The notes under the pieces: generated by a model
The model's database searches: none
Told to the model about the DNA's origin: nothing
The model's input: only the letters and a program-made list of their open reading frames with translations
Translations under genes and position numbers: made by a program
In this document: in pieces, positions 10,601 to 20,696 of the stretch
Position numbering within the stretch: the stretch's first letter is position 1
Layout of the letters: each line of letters begins with the position of its first letter
NCBI GenBank assembly: GCA_036924835.1
Contig: JBAGRR010000001.1
Span: forward strand, 2,557,001 to 2,621,000
Length of the DNA: 64,000 nt
From: Nitrobacteraceae bacterium AZCC 1564
GTDB lineage: Bacteria > Pseudomonadota > Alphaproteobacteria > Rhizobiales > Xanthobacteraceae
Direction of reading: 5' to 3'

Positions 10601-10919
10601 AGCGGCGCACCAGCGTCTTCGTCCGATCCTGATGACGTCGATCGCGTTCATCCTGGGCGTGCTTCCACTCATTATCGCGGACGGCGCCGGATCGGAGATG
10701 CGCAAGGCGCTCGGCGTCGCCGTATTCTTCGGGATGATCGGCGTGACCTTCTTCGGGCTGATTTTCACGCCGAGCTTCTACGTTATCAATCGCCTCATGG
10801 CGGACTGGATTACCGCGCGGGTGAAGCGATTGCGCGCACGGCTTGGCGGATATCCCTCCGCTGACTCACCAGAGACAAAGCCGACCGCTCAAACCGCATC
10901 GACAGTAGACGTAGCATGA
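7689..10919 (+). CDS. RND multidrug efflux permease, HAE1 family
   Basis: Proton-driven inner-membrane pump, 1076 residues, full family length. The N-terminus FFIERPIFAAVLAIL leads into the first membrane helix. The repeated porter domains follow (PEVAPPTVVVTARFPGA, then AQVLVQNRVDEALPRLP). The proton-relay helix GIVVDDAIVVVENIER has the expected paired Asp. The C-terminal half ends with QIGLVVLIGLAAKNAILIVEFA. ATG at 7689 is preferred to an earlier in-frame start because the upstream codons overlap the adaptor and GAGG precedes this ATG. Its last codons overlap the start of the outer-membrane channel gene. The pump looks intact, but its own channel is destroyed, so it must borrow another or be inactive. 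Substrate unknown. Confidence 0.93.
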   Translation: MRFPHFFIERPIFAAVLAILITVAGLVAYPSLPVGQYPEVAPPTVVVTARFPGATAETMASTVSVPLEQQINGVEHMLYMSSSSVGEGSVAITITFALGTDINEAQVLVQNRVDEALPRLPEETRQIGVTVRKVSAEDLVGFAFYSPDNSLDTDFISNYVTLQINDRIKRIPGVGDTVRFGGREYAMRVWIDPDQAAARNLTVDEIIAAIRAQNAQVAAGIIGQPPFGTKANAYQLGVDTEGRLATPEQFGNIVVKRRAGGGLTRLRDVARVELGAQDYSTNAFLNDRNAIGLVLKQQPGTNALATEERAKALVAELSKDFPPGMAYSVAHHPLDFVSDSIRDVKETLFVALLLVSSIVLLFLQSWRAAVVPLIAIPISLTGSFATMAAFGFSLNSLSLFGMVLAIGIVVDDAIVVVENIERLIVEENLSPKEAAHKTMSEVSGALLAIALVLCGVFLPTAFIPGFSGEFYKQFALTIVSATAVSAFISLTLSPALAALLLKPADQRSEAKPGILGFPGRFARWFNHLFDRMSVHYGRLTGKLVRRLMILTVIYVALIFMTGWRFYVTPQGFIPSQDQDLLLNVLQLPPGSSLQRTTQIAKQVQAAAATVPEVDHSLTFAGFDGATYSNASNTALIPVHLKPQSKRKATIDEVADKLRKAFSNITGANVLVIAPPPVRSIGTASGFKMEVEDRTGLGYAALEQAAQNVIAEANKNPALRRVFTTYNTGTPRLHVSIDREKAEQLGVPVDRVFSTLGTYLGSTYINDFNYLGRTWQVIAQADTSYRQSAADILQLRTRSESGKMVPLGAIADVQKQSGPYRVVRYNMFPSAEIRGEAAPGYSSGQALQAMEEIAARVLPKGMGIEWTELSYQQKQAGNTGIYVFGLAVLFVFLLLAAQYESVVLPLAVILIVPMCLLAAILGINLLGMDNNILTQIGLVVLIGLAAKNAILIVEFARQGEAEGLTHREAAIRAAHQRLRPILMTSIAFILGVLPLIIADGAGSEMRKALGVAVFFGMIGVTFFGLIFTPSFYVINRLMADWITARVKRLRARLGGYPSADSPETKPTAQTASTVDVA

Positions 10920-11379
10920 TGGCTATACGGACGTTCGCTACACCGCTGCTTCTGGCTCGCGGATTGGCGCTCGGGGCTTGTGCGGTCGGCCCAGGCTATC
11001 GCCCTCCCGAAATCTCAGCGATCGCGAAAGAGCCTTTCAAGAAAGCGGCGGCGACCGGCGTCGACTCCGCCTCGCCGAAGATCGGCGACATCGGCAAGTC
11101 ATCGTCTTTCGGCTATTCGCTCGGGGCCGCTGATCTCGTGGACGTTCCCCAACTTCGCCGTGGCTCGGGCCAAGACTCGGCAGGCGCGGGCCGGCTCCGA
11201 CGCGTCGCTGGCTGAGTTCCAGGGCACGATCCTGACGGCGCTGCGCGAGATCGAACAGGCGCACCCGCGCTATGCCGCCGCATTTGAAAAAAATGCCGCG
11301 CTCGCCCGGGCGGCGGCGTCCGCCCAGAATGCCGCCGATCAGACTAAACAAGGCTTCGATTCGTGGTGCGACAACTTCC
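10916..11379 (+). pseudogene. Outer-membrane efflux channel (NodT/OprM type), deleted, frameshifted and IS-interrupted
   Basis: The start ATG overlaps the end of the RND pump. The N-terminus has a lipoprotein-like signal and the family motif ACAVGPGYRPPE. After about 45 codons sequence jumps to the second half of the family (GPLISWTFPNFAVARAKTR, then LTALREIEQAHPRYAAAF) in the +1 frame, so some 200 residues are missing. The remaining frame runs into the terminal repeat of an insertion sequence at 11380. No C-terminal remainder was recognised beyond the element. The product cannot form a TolC-like channel. Confidence 0.85.
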
Positions 11380-11695
11380 TAGCAGGCTGTTGAAGAAGTC
11401 TTTGAACGGCGCGCGATGAATGGGATGTTGTCACCGTTGAGGAGACAGATCTCCCCTTCGAGTGAGCCGTCATCCTTTAGTTCGGCCCAACCGTCCCCCC
11501 TCGGCTGGCTCCATTTCGTCGTTTTCCTTGCCAGCCAAACTCGACGGTATCGCCGTGGCAGGCTCCATGAATGGAGCCCGTGAGGCAATCGAAGGCGAAT
11601 TCGCCGCCGGCCTCATCGAACAGGATGTAGGCGCCCGCCAAGGCCATGTCGTAGCCCGGTGTCTCGACGACCTGCCATCTGCCCCGAATGCTCAT
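11379..11695 (-). pseudogene. Small passenger ORF of the IS, two apparent one-base insertions
   Basis: The start overlaps the transposase stop (ATGA at 11692-11695). Residues MSIRGRWQVVETPGYDM to about WQGK are in one frame, and GDGWAELKDDGSLEGEIC to the stop at 11379 are in another. Removing one A from an A-run near 11532 and one G from the G-run near 11503 would restore a continuous ~105-residue acidic protein. Both lesions fall in homopolymer runs, so sequencing error is a live alternative to slippage. No function is known to me. Confidence 0.55.
11380..11400 (+). repeat. Left terminal inverted repeat of the IS
   Basis: Begins TAGCAGGCTGTTG and ends AGAAGTC; exact reverse complement of 12855-12875. 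It also supplies the last codons and stop of the passenger frame. Confidence 0.9.
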
Positions 11696-12795
11696 GCCGG
11701 TGCCGCCAGAAGCTTGGGAAGCCGGATCAGATTGTAGGCTGCAAGCGCCAGGACGAAGACGGCATCCACGCGGTCGCGGCCTCGCAGCTTGACCTTGGCC
11801 AAGCCAGCAGAACTCTTGATCCAGCCGAAGACTTCTTCGATGCGTTTGCGGCAGCGTTGACTGACGTCGTAGCCGCTGTGACGCGTGGTGCGCGCGTCGA
11901 TCGCCGTCTTTCGCCGCTTGCCGGTCTTACTCAGATGTCCATCAATCGCGATATGCGGGGTAACCGATCTATCTCTCAGGTCGTGCACGAATTGCGTGAC
12001 ATCATAGGCCTTATCCGCCCCCAGAGTGATCCGCTTCGCGCACTCCCGCTTGTCGATCATGGCAAGCGCAATCTCCCGTTCGGCGGTGCCCGTCGCTTGG
12101 CTCACCCCACCCAAAACCGCTAAACCATTGCGGTTCTCCATCAGCGCATGGCCTATATAGCTCAGCTTGGCTGGCTGGCTGGCCCCCTTCTTGTAGAGCC
12201 GCGCTTCGGGATCGGTCGTGCTCGCATGGGTCTCGTTGGAGCGCTTCTCCTTGTGGAAGCTGCGTTCGGCGTTGCGGCCCGGACCGTCCTCGTCTTTGTC
12301 GCTGCCATCCTTCTTCCGGAAGCTCTTGATCGAAGCCCAGGCTTCAATCAGCGTACCATCCACCGAGAAATGATCGCTCGAGAGCAGACGCTTGACCTTT
12401 GGCTGCGCCAAAAGCGCGTTCAGGAACTTGGCCGCAATCTCGCCTTCGAGCAGCCGGTCGCGGTTCTTCGAGAAAGTCGAGTGATCCCAAACCGCATCGT
12501 CTATCCCAAGCCCAACGAACCAGCGGAACAGAAGATCGAACTCCATCCGTTCCATCAGATGTCATTCCGAGCGAACCCCATAAAACGCCTGGAGGAGCAT
12601 CGCCCGAAGCAACTTCTCCGGTGCGATCGAGGGACGACCGAAGTCCGTATAGAGCTTGCCAACCTCCTTAGAAAGGTCGCCCAGCGCCGCATTTGCCAAG
12701 TCTCGAATCACCCGTAGCGGATGGTCGACGCGAACTCGAGCCTCCAGGTCCACATAACTGAAAAGCGAGCCGGACCGTTCGTCACTCCCCCGCAT
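11692..12795 (-). pseudogene. IS5-type DDE transposase with an in-frame stop
   Basis: The N-terminal DUF772-type domain (FSYVDLEARVRVDHPLRVIR, then LLRAMLLQAFYG) ends at TGA, codon 78 (12562-12564). The same frame resumes and reads through to 11692 with the catalytic core: DGTLIEAW (Asp), GADKAYD (Asp) and RKRIEEVFGWIK (Glu). A CGA-to-TGA change fits the lesion. Length without the stop is about 367 residues. An internal ATG at 12555 could restart translation but would lack the DNA-binding N-terminus, so the element is probably not autonomous. Confidence 0.85.
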
Positions 12796-12854
12796 CGCGC
12801 TCCCCCAGTTAAATCCTGGTCCTAGAGAATCACGATACGGAACGCTTCGCTACC

Positions 12855-12875
12855 GACTTCTTCAACAGCCTGCTA
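12855..12875 (-). repeat. Right terminal inverted repeat of the IS
   Basis: Begins GACTTCTTCAAC and ends GCCTGCTA on the plus strand; exact reverse complement of the left repeat. Confidence 0.9.
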
Positions 12876-12990
12876 AAGCTGTACGAAATTACCGTCTGTG
12901 ACGGGTACCTTGCGCCCGTTGTCGCCTCTTCCGAAGGCTCTGCGGAGGAGACACGCGCCAGATGCAGTGCATCGTGCGCCTGGTGTTAAA

Positions 12991-13944
12991 TCAGCATGAC
13001 TGGATTTCCGTTCTCAGACGGGCGCGCTGGTAGCGGGTACATTGCTGCCGGGCGGGTGTGTTCAGCGCGTTTTTCACCGCCTGACCAAGCGCCAGAAAGT
13101 CGACCTTGCGTGGAGAGGTCCGACGCCACGCCAGCCCGATACTGCGGCCGGGTTGCGGTTCGACGAAACGCAGGAGCTTCACGCGGTCGTCGCGCAACTC
13201 GACATCAGCTGCGACTTCTGGAACTAGCGTGGCGCCATATCCACTCGCCACCATCTGCATCACCGTTGCAAGGCTCGTTGCACTGAGGCTCGATGCCACA
13301 TTCCAACGCTCCTTGGCACAATAGTCGAGCGCGTGATCACGGAGACAATGACCTTCTTCCAGTAGAATGAGCTTACGCTTCTTCACCTCGCAAGACGTCA
13401 CGCGCTCGGTTTCCAGTAGAGGGTCGTCGGCGGGTACAGCAAAGAGGAAGCGGTCTGTCACAAGATGGAAAACCTCAACCGCAGCCGTCTTGAGCGGCAA
13501 CGCCAACAATAAGACTTCGAGAGCGCCACGCTCGAGATCTGCGAGCAGCACCCTTGTCTGTGCTTCCACCAAATCAAGGCGCAGATCGGGATACCCGTGC
13601 TCCAGTTGCGGCAGCAACCGCGGCAAGATATACGGCGCCAGCGTGGGGATAATGCCAAGGCGCAGCGTTCCGCTTAACACCTTGGTTCCATGTTGAGCCA
13701 GGTCCGTCAGGTCGCGCACTGCACCGAGGATCGCTCCGGCGCGTTGCGCGATCTTGGTCCCAAGTTCGGTGAACATCGGCGCGCCTGGGCGCCGCTCGAT
13801 CAGCTCTACGCCGAGAAGCCCTTCCAGCTCGTGGATCTGCATTGAGAGTGCGGGCTGGCTGACACAACACTCCTCCGCGGCTCGTCCGAAATGCTGATGA
13901 CGGGCAAGCGCGTCAAGATAACATAGCTGCCGGATCGTGATCAC
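12991..13944 (-). CDS. oxyR: OxyR-type LysR-family peroxide-sensing regulator
   Basis: 317 residues, GTG start at 13944. The winged helix-turn-helix at residues 1-60 (FGRAAEECCVSQPALSMQI) is followed by a LysR effector domain. Two cysteines in EEGHCLRDHALDYC (Cys200 and Cys209) match the spacing of the redox-active pair of E. coli OxyR (199/208), which form a disulfide with H2O2. The C-terminal ~25 residues after KNALNTPA are Arg-rich and unusual. It is divergent from groEL with a 225 bp gap, so it may control that gene or itself. Confidence 0.88.
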   Translation of the reverse strand: MITIRQLCYLDALARHQHFGRAAEECCVSQPALSMQIHELEGLLGVELIERRPGAPMFTELGTKIAQRAGAILGAVRDLTDLAQHGTKVLSGTLRLGIIPTLAPYILPRLLPQLEHGYPDLRLDLVEAQTRVLLADLERGALEVLLLALPLKTAAVEVFHLVTDRFLFAVPADDPLLETERVTSCEVKKRKLILLEEGHCLRDHALDYCAKERWNVASSLSATSLATVMQMVASGYGATLVPEVAADVELRDDRVKLLRFVEPQPGRSIGLAWRRTSPRKVDFLALGQAVKNALNTPARQQCTRYQRARLRTEIQSC

Positions 13945-14040
13945 CCCGATAAGATATTCTTAATGCCGCGGCAAAGCAATTTGATTGGCTTTTGGCCGAT
14001 AGCTCAAAAACATTGAACGGTCTGAAATCGCGTGGGTTGA

Positions 14041-15813
<1,773 letters not shown>

Positions 15814-15999
15814 GCCGATCGCGATCGCGCATACGGTCTCCCATGCAGCGGGTGTCCTAGTGTGTCGAGTTGCACCAACGGTCGCAGGGCCCCGCGAGGG
15901 GGAGCCGTCTTGTGAGAGCACCCATGGTAAGACCTCGACGCACAGAAATATCGAGCGCACGCTTCGAGAGTTCCGCCTGCCGATAGGGAGGATCTCGCG

Positions 16000-16467
16000 T
16001 TGGAGACGACAAGGCCGCTAAGCTTTACGCGACGAACTGTTTTGGTCGCCGCCGTTGCGGGAACCACCGGAATTGCGAGCGCCGCGCTCGCTGCACCACC
16101 GCCCACGAACGGCGACGCGGTGGATCTTATTAAGCAACTGACCGGAAAAACCCCCACCGCGTCGGATCGTCTGCATCTGGTGATGCCGCAGGTTTTTCCG
16201 AATGGCTACACCGTGCCACTCACGCTCGTGATCGATAGTCCCATGACCGAATCCGATCACGTTAGGTACGTCTCTGTGCTGGCTCCGCGAAATCCGCTTG
16301 TTGAGGTTGCGACGTTTCGTTTCGTTCCACAACGCAGCGAGCCTCGCGTGTCGACACGCATCCGTCTCGCCGAACCGCAATATGTCGTGGCGGTGGCAGA
16401 GATGAACGACGGCACGTTGCTGATGACCGAAACCTGGGTCAAGGTCGCCACCAACGGATGCAAGTGA
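16000..16467 (+). CDS. soxY: SoxY-like thiosulfate-oxidation carrier subunit
   Basis: SoxY carries sulfur intermediates on a C-terminal cysteine in the periplasmic Sox pathway. TTG start at 16000 with AGGGAGG 8 bases upstream. A Tat-type signal (FTRRTVLVAAVAGTTG) precedes a SoxY immunoglobulin-like domain. The chain ends ATNGCK rather than the usual GGCGG, so the carrier Cys is present but the flexible glycine arm is altered and shortened. 155 residues. It precedes soxZ by 16 bases. Confidence 0.85.
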   Translation: METTRPLSFTRRTVLVAAVAGTTGIASAALAAPPPTNGDAVDLIKQLTGKTPTASDRLHLVMPQVFPNGYTVPLTLVIDSPMTESDHVRYVSVLAPRNPLVEVATFRFVPQRSEPRVSTRIRLAEPQYVVAVAEMNDGTLLMTETWVKVATNGCK

Positions 16468-16483
16468 CGGAAGGAGGTGGGGA

Positions 16484-16813
16484 ATGCTCACCCCGGCACC
16501 CCGTGTGCAAGTACCAAGCGCCGTCGCGAACGGTGAAGTGTTTGCGGTCAAGACCCTGATCAGCCATCAGATGGAGACCGGCCTGCGGCACGATGACCAA
16601 GGGAATGCCATCCCGCGCAAGATCGTCAACAGGTTTATCTGCCGCCACAATGACGTCGTGGTGTTCAGCGTTGATCTCCACGAAGCCATGGCGGCGAATC
16701 CTTTTATCGAATTCTACTTGCGCGCGACAGAGAGCGGCCGGCTTGAGTTCATTTGGGAAGAGGATGGCGGCGGCATCTATGTGCTGGAGCACCACCTCAC
16801 TGTCGCTAAATGA
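16484..16813 (+). CDS. soxZ: SoxZ, partner of SoxY
   Basis: 109 residues, SoxZ fold (PRVQVPSAVANGEVFAVKTL, then HQMETGLRHDDQGN and a C-terminal strand with FIWEEDGG). SoxZ lacks an export signal and is co-exported with SoxY. A strong Shine-Dalgarno (GGAAGGAGG) lies just before ATG 16484. No soxA, soxX or soxB is visible nearby. Confidence 0.9.
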   Translation: MLTPAPRVQVPSAVANGEVFAVKTLISHQMETGLRHDDQGNAIPRKIVNRFICRHNDVVVFSVDLHEAMAANPFIEFYLRATESGRLEFIWEEDGGGIYVLEHHLTVAK

Positions 16814-16881
16814 TGTCTTAGTGATGTTGCCATGCTCCAGGGATCGACGATCGCAAATACCGGGAGCGAGCCGGTCTCAGC

Positions 16882-17164
16882 ATGCAATTGCTTCAGGTTC
16901 GTTCATTATTCTCGCCGTTTGCAGCCAGGCAGCGGACCGCGACGGTGGAGCCCAACTCGCCGCGATGTCCGCGTCCTGCCATCGTCTGGATGGCGGCGAT
17001 GTTGGTATTCCGACGGTCCTCGGCATGAGTCCGCCGATACTCACTCGGGCAATGCTTGGATACCGATCACGCGAGCGCCCGAGCCATCATGCGGGCCGTC
17101 GCCCTGTCGTACAATGATGAAGAAACCGCAACCGTGGCGCCATCTCGCAGCGCTGAACAAGTAG
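16882..17164 (+). pseudogene. Small cytochrome c of SoxE/FccA type, frameshifted
   Basis: A cytochrome c can be read only by changing frames. A signal-like start (MQLLQVRS at 16882) is followed by FIILAVCSQAADRDGG and a heme site with CxxCH broken to MSASCHRLDGGD (first Cys replaced by Met). GIPTVLG and an ERPS segment follow, then in the next frame IMRAVALSYNDEETATVA, and in a third frame HLAALNK to the stop at 17162. This order matches the cytochrome subunit that pairs with FccB/SoxF. At least two frameshifts and loss of the first heme Cys argue for real inactivation. It lies exactly where that subunit belongs, before the flavoprotein. Confidence 0.65.
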
Positions 17165-17172
17165 GTTAGGCC

Positions 17173-18441
17173 ATGAAATCCCGGACGCGTCGAGAGTTCG
17201 GCTGCTTGACGGGAGCGATGGCTCTCGTGGCGCTCAACCCTCGATTGGCGGCAAGCGAAGCCAAGGCGAGGGTTGTCGTCGTCGGTGGCGGTATCGGCGG
17301 TGCCACGGCCGCCAAGTACTTGGCCACTAGCGCGCGAACGATCGAGGTCACGCTGGTTGAGCCAAAGCCGAACTATACGACCTGCTTTTTCAGCAACCTT
17401 TATCTCGCCGGGCTATGCTCGTTCGAGTCGCTGACGCATGGCTACGAGACGCTCGCGCTACGATACGGGATCAATGTCATTCATGATTCCGTGACAGCGG
17501 TTGATCCGGTCGCAAAAACCGTTGGGCTCAAGAGTGGTGCAAAATTGCCTTACGACCGCGTTGTTGTCGCCCCTGGCATCGCTTTCAATTACGGCGCCCT
17601 CGCGGGGTATGACGAGGCGGCGACGCAGATCATCCCGCACGCCTGGAACGCGGGCCCACAGACGCAGCTGCTGCGACGGCAACTCGAAAGCATGGAGGAT
17701 GGCGGTGTCTTCGTGCTCGTCGCGCCCCCGAACCCGTTCCGCTGTCCGCCCGCCCCATACGAACGTGCCTCTCTGGTTGCTTATTATTTCAAACAACATA
17801 AACCGCGCTCGAGGATCCTGATCCTCGATGCGAAGGATAGCTTCAACTCCCAGGATCTATTTCTGGATGCTTGGGAGCGCCACTATCGGGGTATGATTGA
17901 ATGGCTACCTGCCCAATTCACTGGTGGGATAAAGGCGATCGACGTGAAGGAGCGATCCGTCAAGACCGCGAGCGACACATTCAAGGCCGCGGTCGTCAAT
18001 GTCATACCACCGCAAATGGCCGGCCAGTTCGCGCAACAAATCGGGCTCGTGGATCAATCCGGCTGGTGTCCAGTCGATCCCATAACATTCGAGTCGGAGC
18101 TACAGCCGGGAATCCATGTCGTTGGCGATGCTGCCGGTGCGGGCGAAATGCCGAAATCGGCATTTGTTGCGAATAGCCAGGCCAAAGCCTGTGCGTTTGC
18201 TATCGTCGAGGCACTTGCGGGATCCGTGCGCGGTTCGCCTCATTTGTTCAACACTTGCTACACTTTTCTTAGTCCCGACGATGCGGTGAGCAATGCTGTC
18301 AGCTTCAAGCCCGTGGCCGGAACGATTAAGATCATCGACAACTTCGTCAGCCAGGTGCAGGAAAGCGCGGAAACCCGCCGCCGGGCTGCACGCGAGGCGC
18401 AAAGCTGGTACGCTGTCTTTACGCACGACACGTTCGGCTAG
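17173..18441 (+). CDS. soxF: SoxF/FccB-type flavoprotein sulfide dehydrogenase subunit
   Basis: FAD-dependent periplasmic sulfide/sulfane oxidoreductase of 422 residues. A Tat-like leader (RTRREFGCLTGAMALVAL) precedes the FAD dinucleotide fold VVVVGGGIGGATAAKYL. The family motif YTTCFFSNLYLAG carries the Cys used in flavin chemistry. GIHVVGDAAGAGEMPKSAF is the second FAD site, and the C-terminus has a FCSD-type flavin-binding domain (CYTFLSPDDAVS). Its cytochrome partner just upstream is broken, so electrons would need another acceptor. It converges with the ccoI gene. Confidence 0.9.
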   Translation: MKSRTRREFGCLTGAMALVALNPRLAASEAKARVVVVGGGIGGATAAKYLATSARTIEVTLVEPKPNYTTCFFSNLYLAGLCSFESLTHGYETLALRYGINVIHDSVTAVDPVAKTVGLKSGAKLPYDRVVVAPGIAFNYGALAGYDEAATQIIPHAWNAGPQTQLLRRQLESMEDGGVFVLVAPPNPFRCPPAPYERASLVAYYFKQHKPRSRILILDAKDSFNSQDLFLDAWERHYRGMIEWLPAQFTGGIKAIDVKERSVKTASDTFKAAVVNVIPPQMAGQFAQQIGLVDQSGWCPVDPITFESELQPGIHVVGDAAGAGEMPKSAFVANSQAKACAFAIVEALAGSVRGSPHLFNTCYTFLSPDDAVSNAVSFKPVAGTIKIIDNFVSQVQESAETRRRAAREAQSWYAVFTHDTFG

Positions 18442-18525
18442 TGCCGCCGTTCGACTTGAAGTTCCCAAGATCAAGCTTGCCGCAACGGTGGCAGAAACTT
18501 CAATTCGAGGCACCGGACAGGCGGG

Positions 18526-20696
18526 TCAACCCGCTTGGAAGGCTTTGCTATTGTCCGGAACGGCCGTGCTGCGAGGTACAGGAGCGCTCTCCGCCGCAGC
18601 GGATGGAATTGGTTCGGGCAGCCGCTCCAACCGCAGCGAATTCAGGACGACGACGATGCTCGATCCTGCCATCACTGCCGCCGCCAGCACCGGCTGGAGG
18701 ACTCCGGCCATCGCCAACCCAACGGCAATGAGATTATAGCCGAACGCCCACGCTAGGTTGGTGAGAATGGTCGTGCGAACCGCGCGGGCGACGTCGACCG
18801 CCCACGGCAGCATCCAAAGCCCTCCGGCGGGCAGCACGAGTGCCGCGGTCTCGCGGGCAAGGTCCGTGGCCGAACCAACGGCAATTCCGACGTCCGCTCG
18901 GGCCAGAGCTGGTCCGTCGTTCAGGCCGTCGCCGACCATCGCCACAATGCCGTGCGCTTGCTGCCGATCCAGGGTCACCGACTTGGCCTCCGGCGCAAGA
19001 GCCGCCTGGATGTCTTCGGTCTCGATCCCAACCGCGGCTGCGATTCGCTGTGCCACAGCAGGAAGATCGCCGGTCAACAGCATCACGCGCATCCCGCGGT
19101 CGCGTATTGCTTCGACAGTCGCGCGCGCCTCCTGCAGCGGCGTATCGTCGAGCGTCAGCACGGCATGCACCCGCCCACTCCAGCCGACATAAACCACGGA
19201 GTGACCGCTCTCCTCGTGTGATCGCGCTTGCTCGGCCATGACAGGTGGCAGCAACCAGCCTAGATCGCGCATGAAGGCGCCGCTCCCGGCCGCCACCGGT
19301 TGGCCTTCGGCGTTGCCGCAAATGCCACGGCCGGGCACGGTGCGCACGTCGCGCGTGGGGAGCGGTTTGACTCCATGCGTGGCAGCCGCCACGGCGACGG
19401 CATGCGCGAGCCCATGCTCGGAATGACGTTCCAAGCCGGCGGCGCGTGCAAGCACTTCATTGGCGTGTCGACACCCTCGCTATAGATGCCGACGATACGC
19501 GCCTTGTTTGCGGTGAGCGTGCCGGTCTTATCGAAGGCGAGCACTCGCGTTCGCGCGAGCGCCTCCAATGCAGCCGGATCGCGGATCAGGCAGCCGCGCC
19601 GGGCCAGTCGTCCGATACCAAGCGACGTGGCCATCGGTGCCGCAAGCCCCACCGCGCACGGACAGGCGACCACCAGGACCGCGAGGCCGATCAACAGCGC
19701 GCGGTCAAGCGGTAGGTGCTTTGCCCAGTACACCGACGCGCCAACCCCCAGCATGAGAATGATCGGCACAAATACGCCAACAATGCTGTCGGCAAGTCGT
19801 TGGCTTGGGCTGCGGCAGATGAGCGCATCGCGCACCGATCGACAGATCTGCGCCCAGCGGGTCGCATTTGCCGCGCCGCTGCTTTGGATGAGGAGCGGGC
19901 CGTCGAGGTTGAGACTTCCAGCGATCACATGCGATCCGACGTCCTTGGTGATCTGCCGGCTCTCACCGGTGATCACAGCCTCGTCGGTGTGCGATTCCCC
20001 CTCTTTGACCACGCCGTCGACCGGTATTCGCTCCCCCGGCCGCACCCGCACCAACGTACCGGCGCCCACCTCGCGCACCGGCCGGCGGGACTCTCCGTTG
20101 CCATCAACGACGGTCGCCCATTCGCTTTCCGCCGCCAATAGGGGGTGCAGGTCACGCGCCGCCCGTGCACGCGCGACGGCATCGAGATAATAGCCCATGG
20201 TGAACAGCATCAGCACCATGCTTGCAGTGTCGAAATAAACATTGGGGCCGCGCTCGATGACGGCGAAGGCGGAATAGAGATAGGCGGCGCCGACGCCAAG
20301 GACGATCAGCGCCGAGGAGGTCAGGCGCCCTTCCTTGCCGTTGAGCCACGTCTCGCGCAGAAACGGTCCGCCGAGAATGATCACCGCGGGCGTGGCGAAC
20401 AGCCAGAGCAGGAGATGAATCCAGGGAAGCATCTTGGCATCCGCGCCGCTGAAGGCGTCGGCATAGAGGAGCAGGCTGAAAAGCATGATATTCATGGAGA
20501 GAAAGCCGCCGACACCGAGCCGGATCAATAGCCAAGCGGCCTCCCACTCCTCGTTTTTGCCGTTCTTGACTTGGTAGGCGATACAGCAGCCGTAGCAGCA
20601 GAATGCACAAACCTCACCGTTCACCGTGCGCTGCATCGCCCGTCGCCCGATAGGTAACAGGCAATGGCTGCACAACGTACGGTCCTGTGCCGTCAT
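18526..20696 (-). pseudogene. ccoI: CcoI/FixI-type copper P1B-ATPase, one frameshift
   Basis: Copper-transporting ATPase needed to deliver Cu to cbb3-type oxidases. The Cys-rich N-terminus (CSHCLLP, CCYGCC) is typical of CcoI. Membrane helices are followed by TGES, the ion-binding VVACPCAVGLAAP and the phosphorylation site DKTGTLT. The frame shifts near 19465. The ATP-binding and hinge part (ANEVLARAAGLERHSE, then VGDGLNDGPALARADVG) continues in a different frame to the stop at 18526. Repaired length is about 723 residues, normal for CcoI. ATG 20696 overlaps the stop of the gene before it (ATGA). The shift may be genuine or a base-calling error; the rest of both halves is well preserved. Confidence 0.85.

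Larger units (their letters stand above)
11380..12875 (-). mobile_element. IS5-family-like insertion sequence with 21-bp perfect terminal inverted repeats
   Basis: The element is about 1.5 kb, bounded by perfect 21-bp inverted repeats at 11380-11400 and 12855-12875 (outermost bases TAGCAGGCTGTTG). It carries a DDE transposase and a small passenger frame, both on the minus strand. It sits inside the outer-membrane channel gene. A TA lies at each outer edge and may be a short target duplication, but no longer duplication is visible. Confidence 0.88.

Noticed and set aside
9534-10610. A 358-codon open frame opposite the RND pump
   Set aside because: It mirrors the pump gene and encodes no recognisable protein; high GC makes such antisense frames common here.
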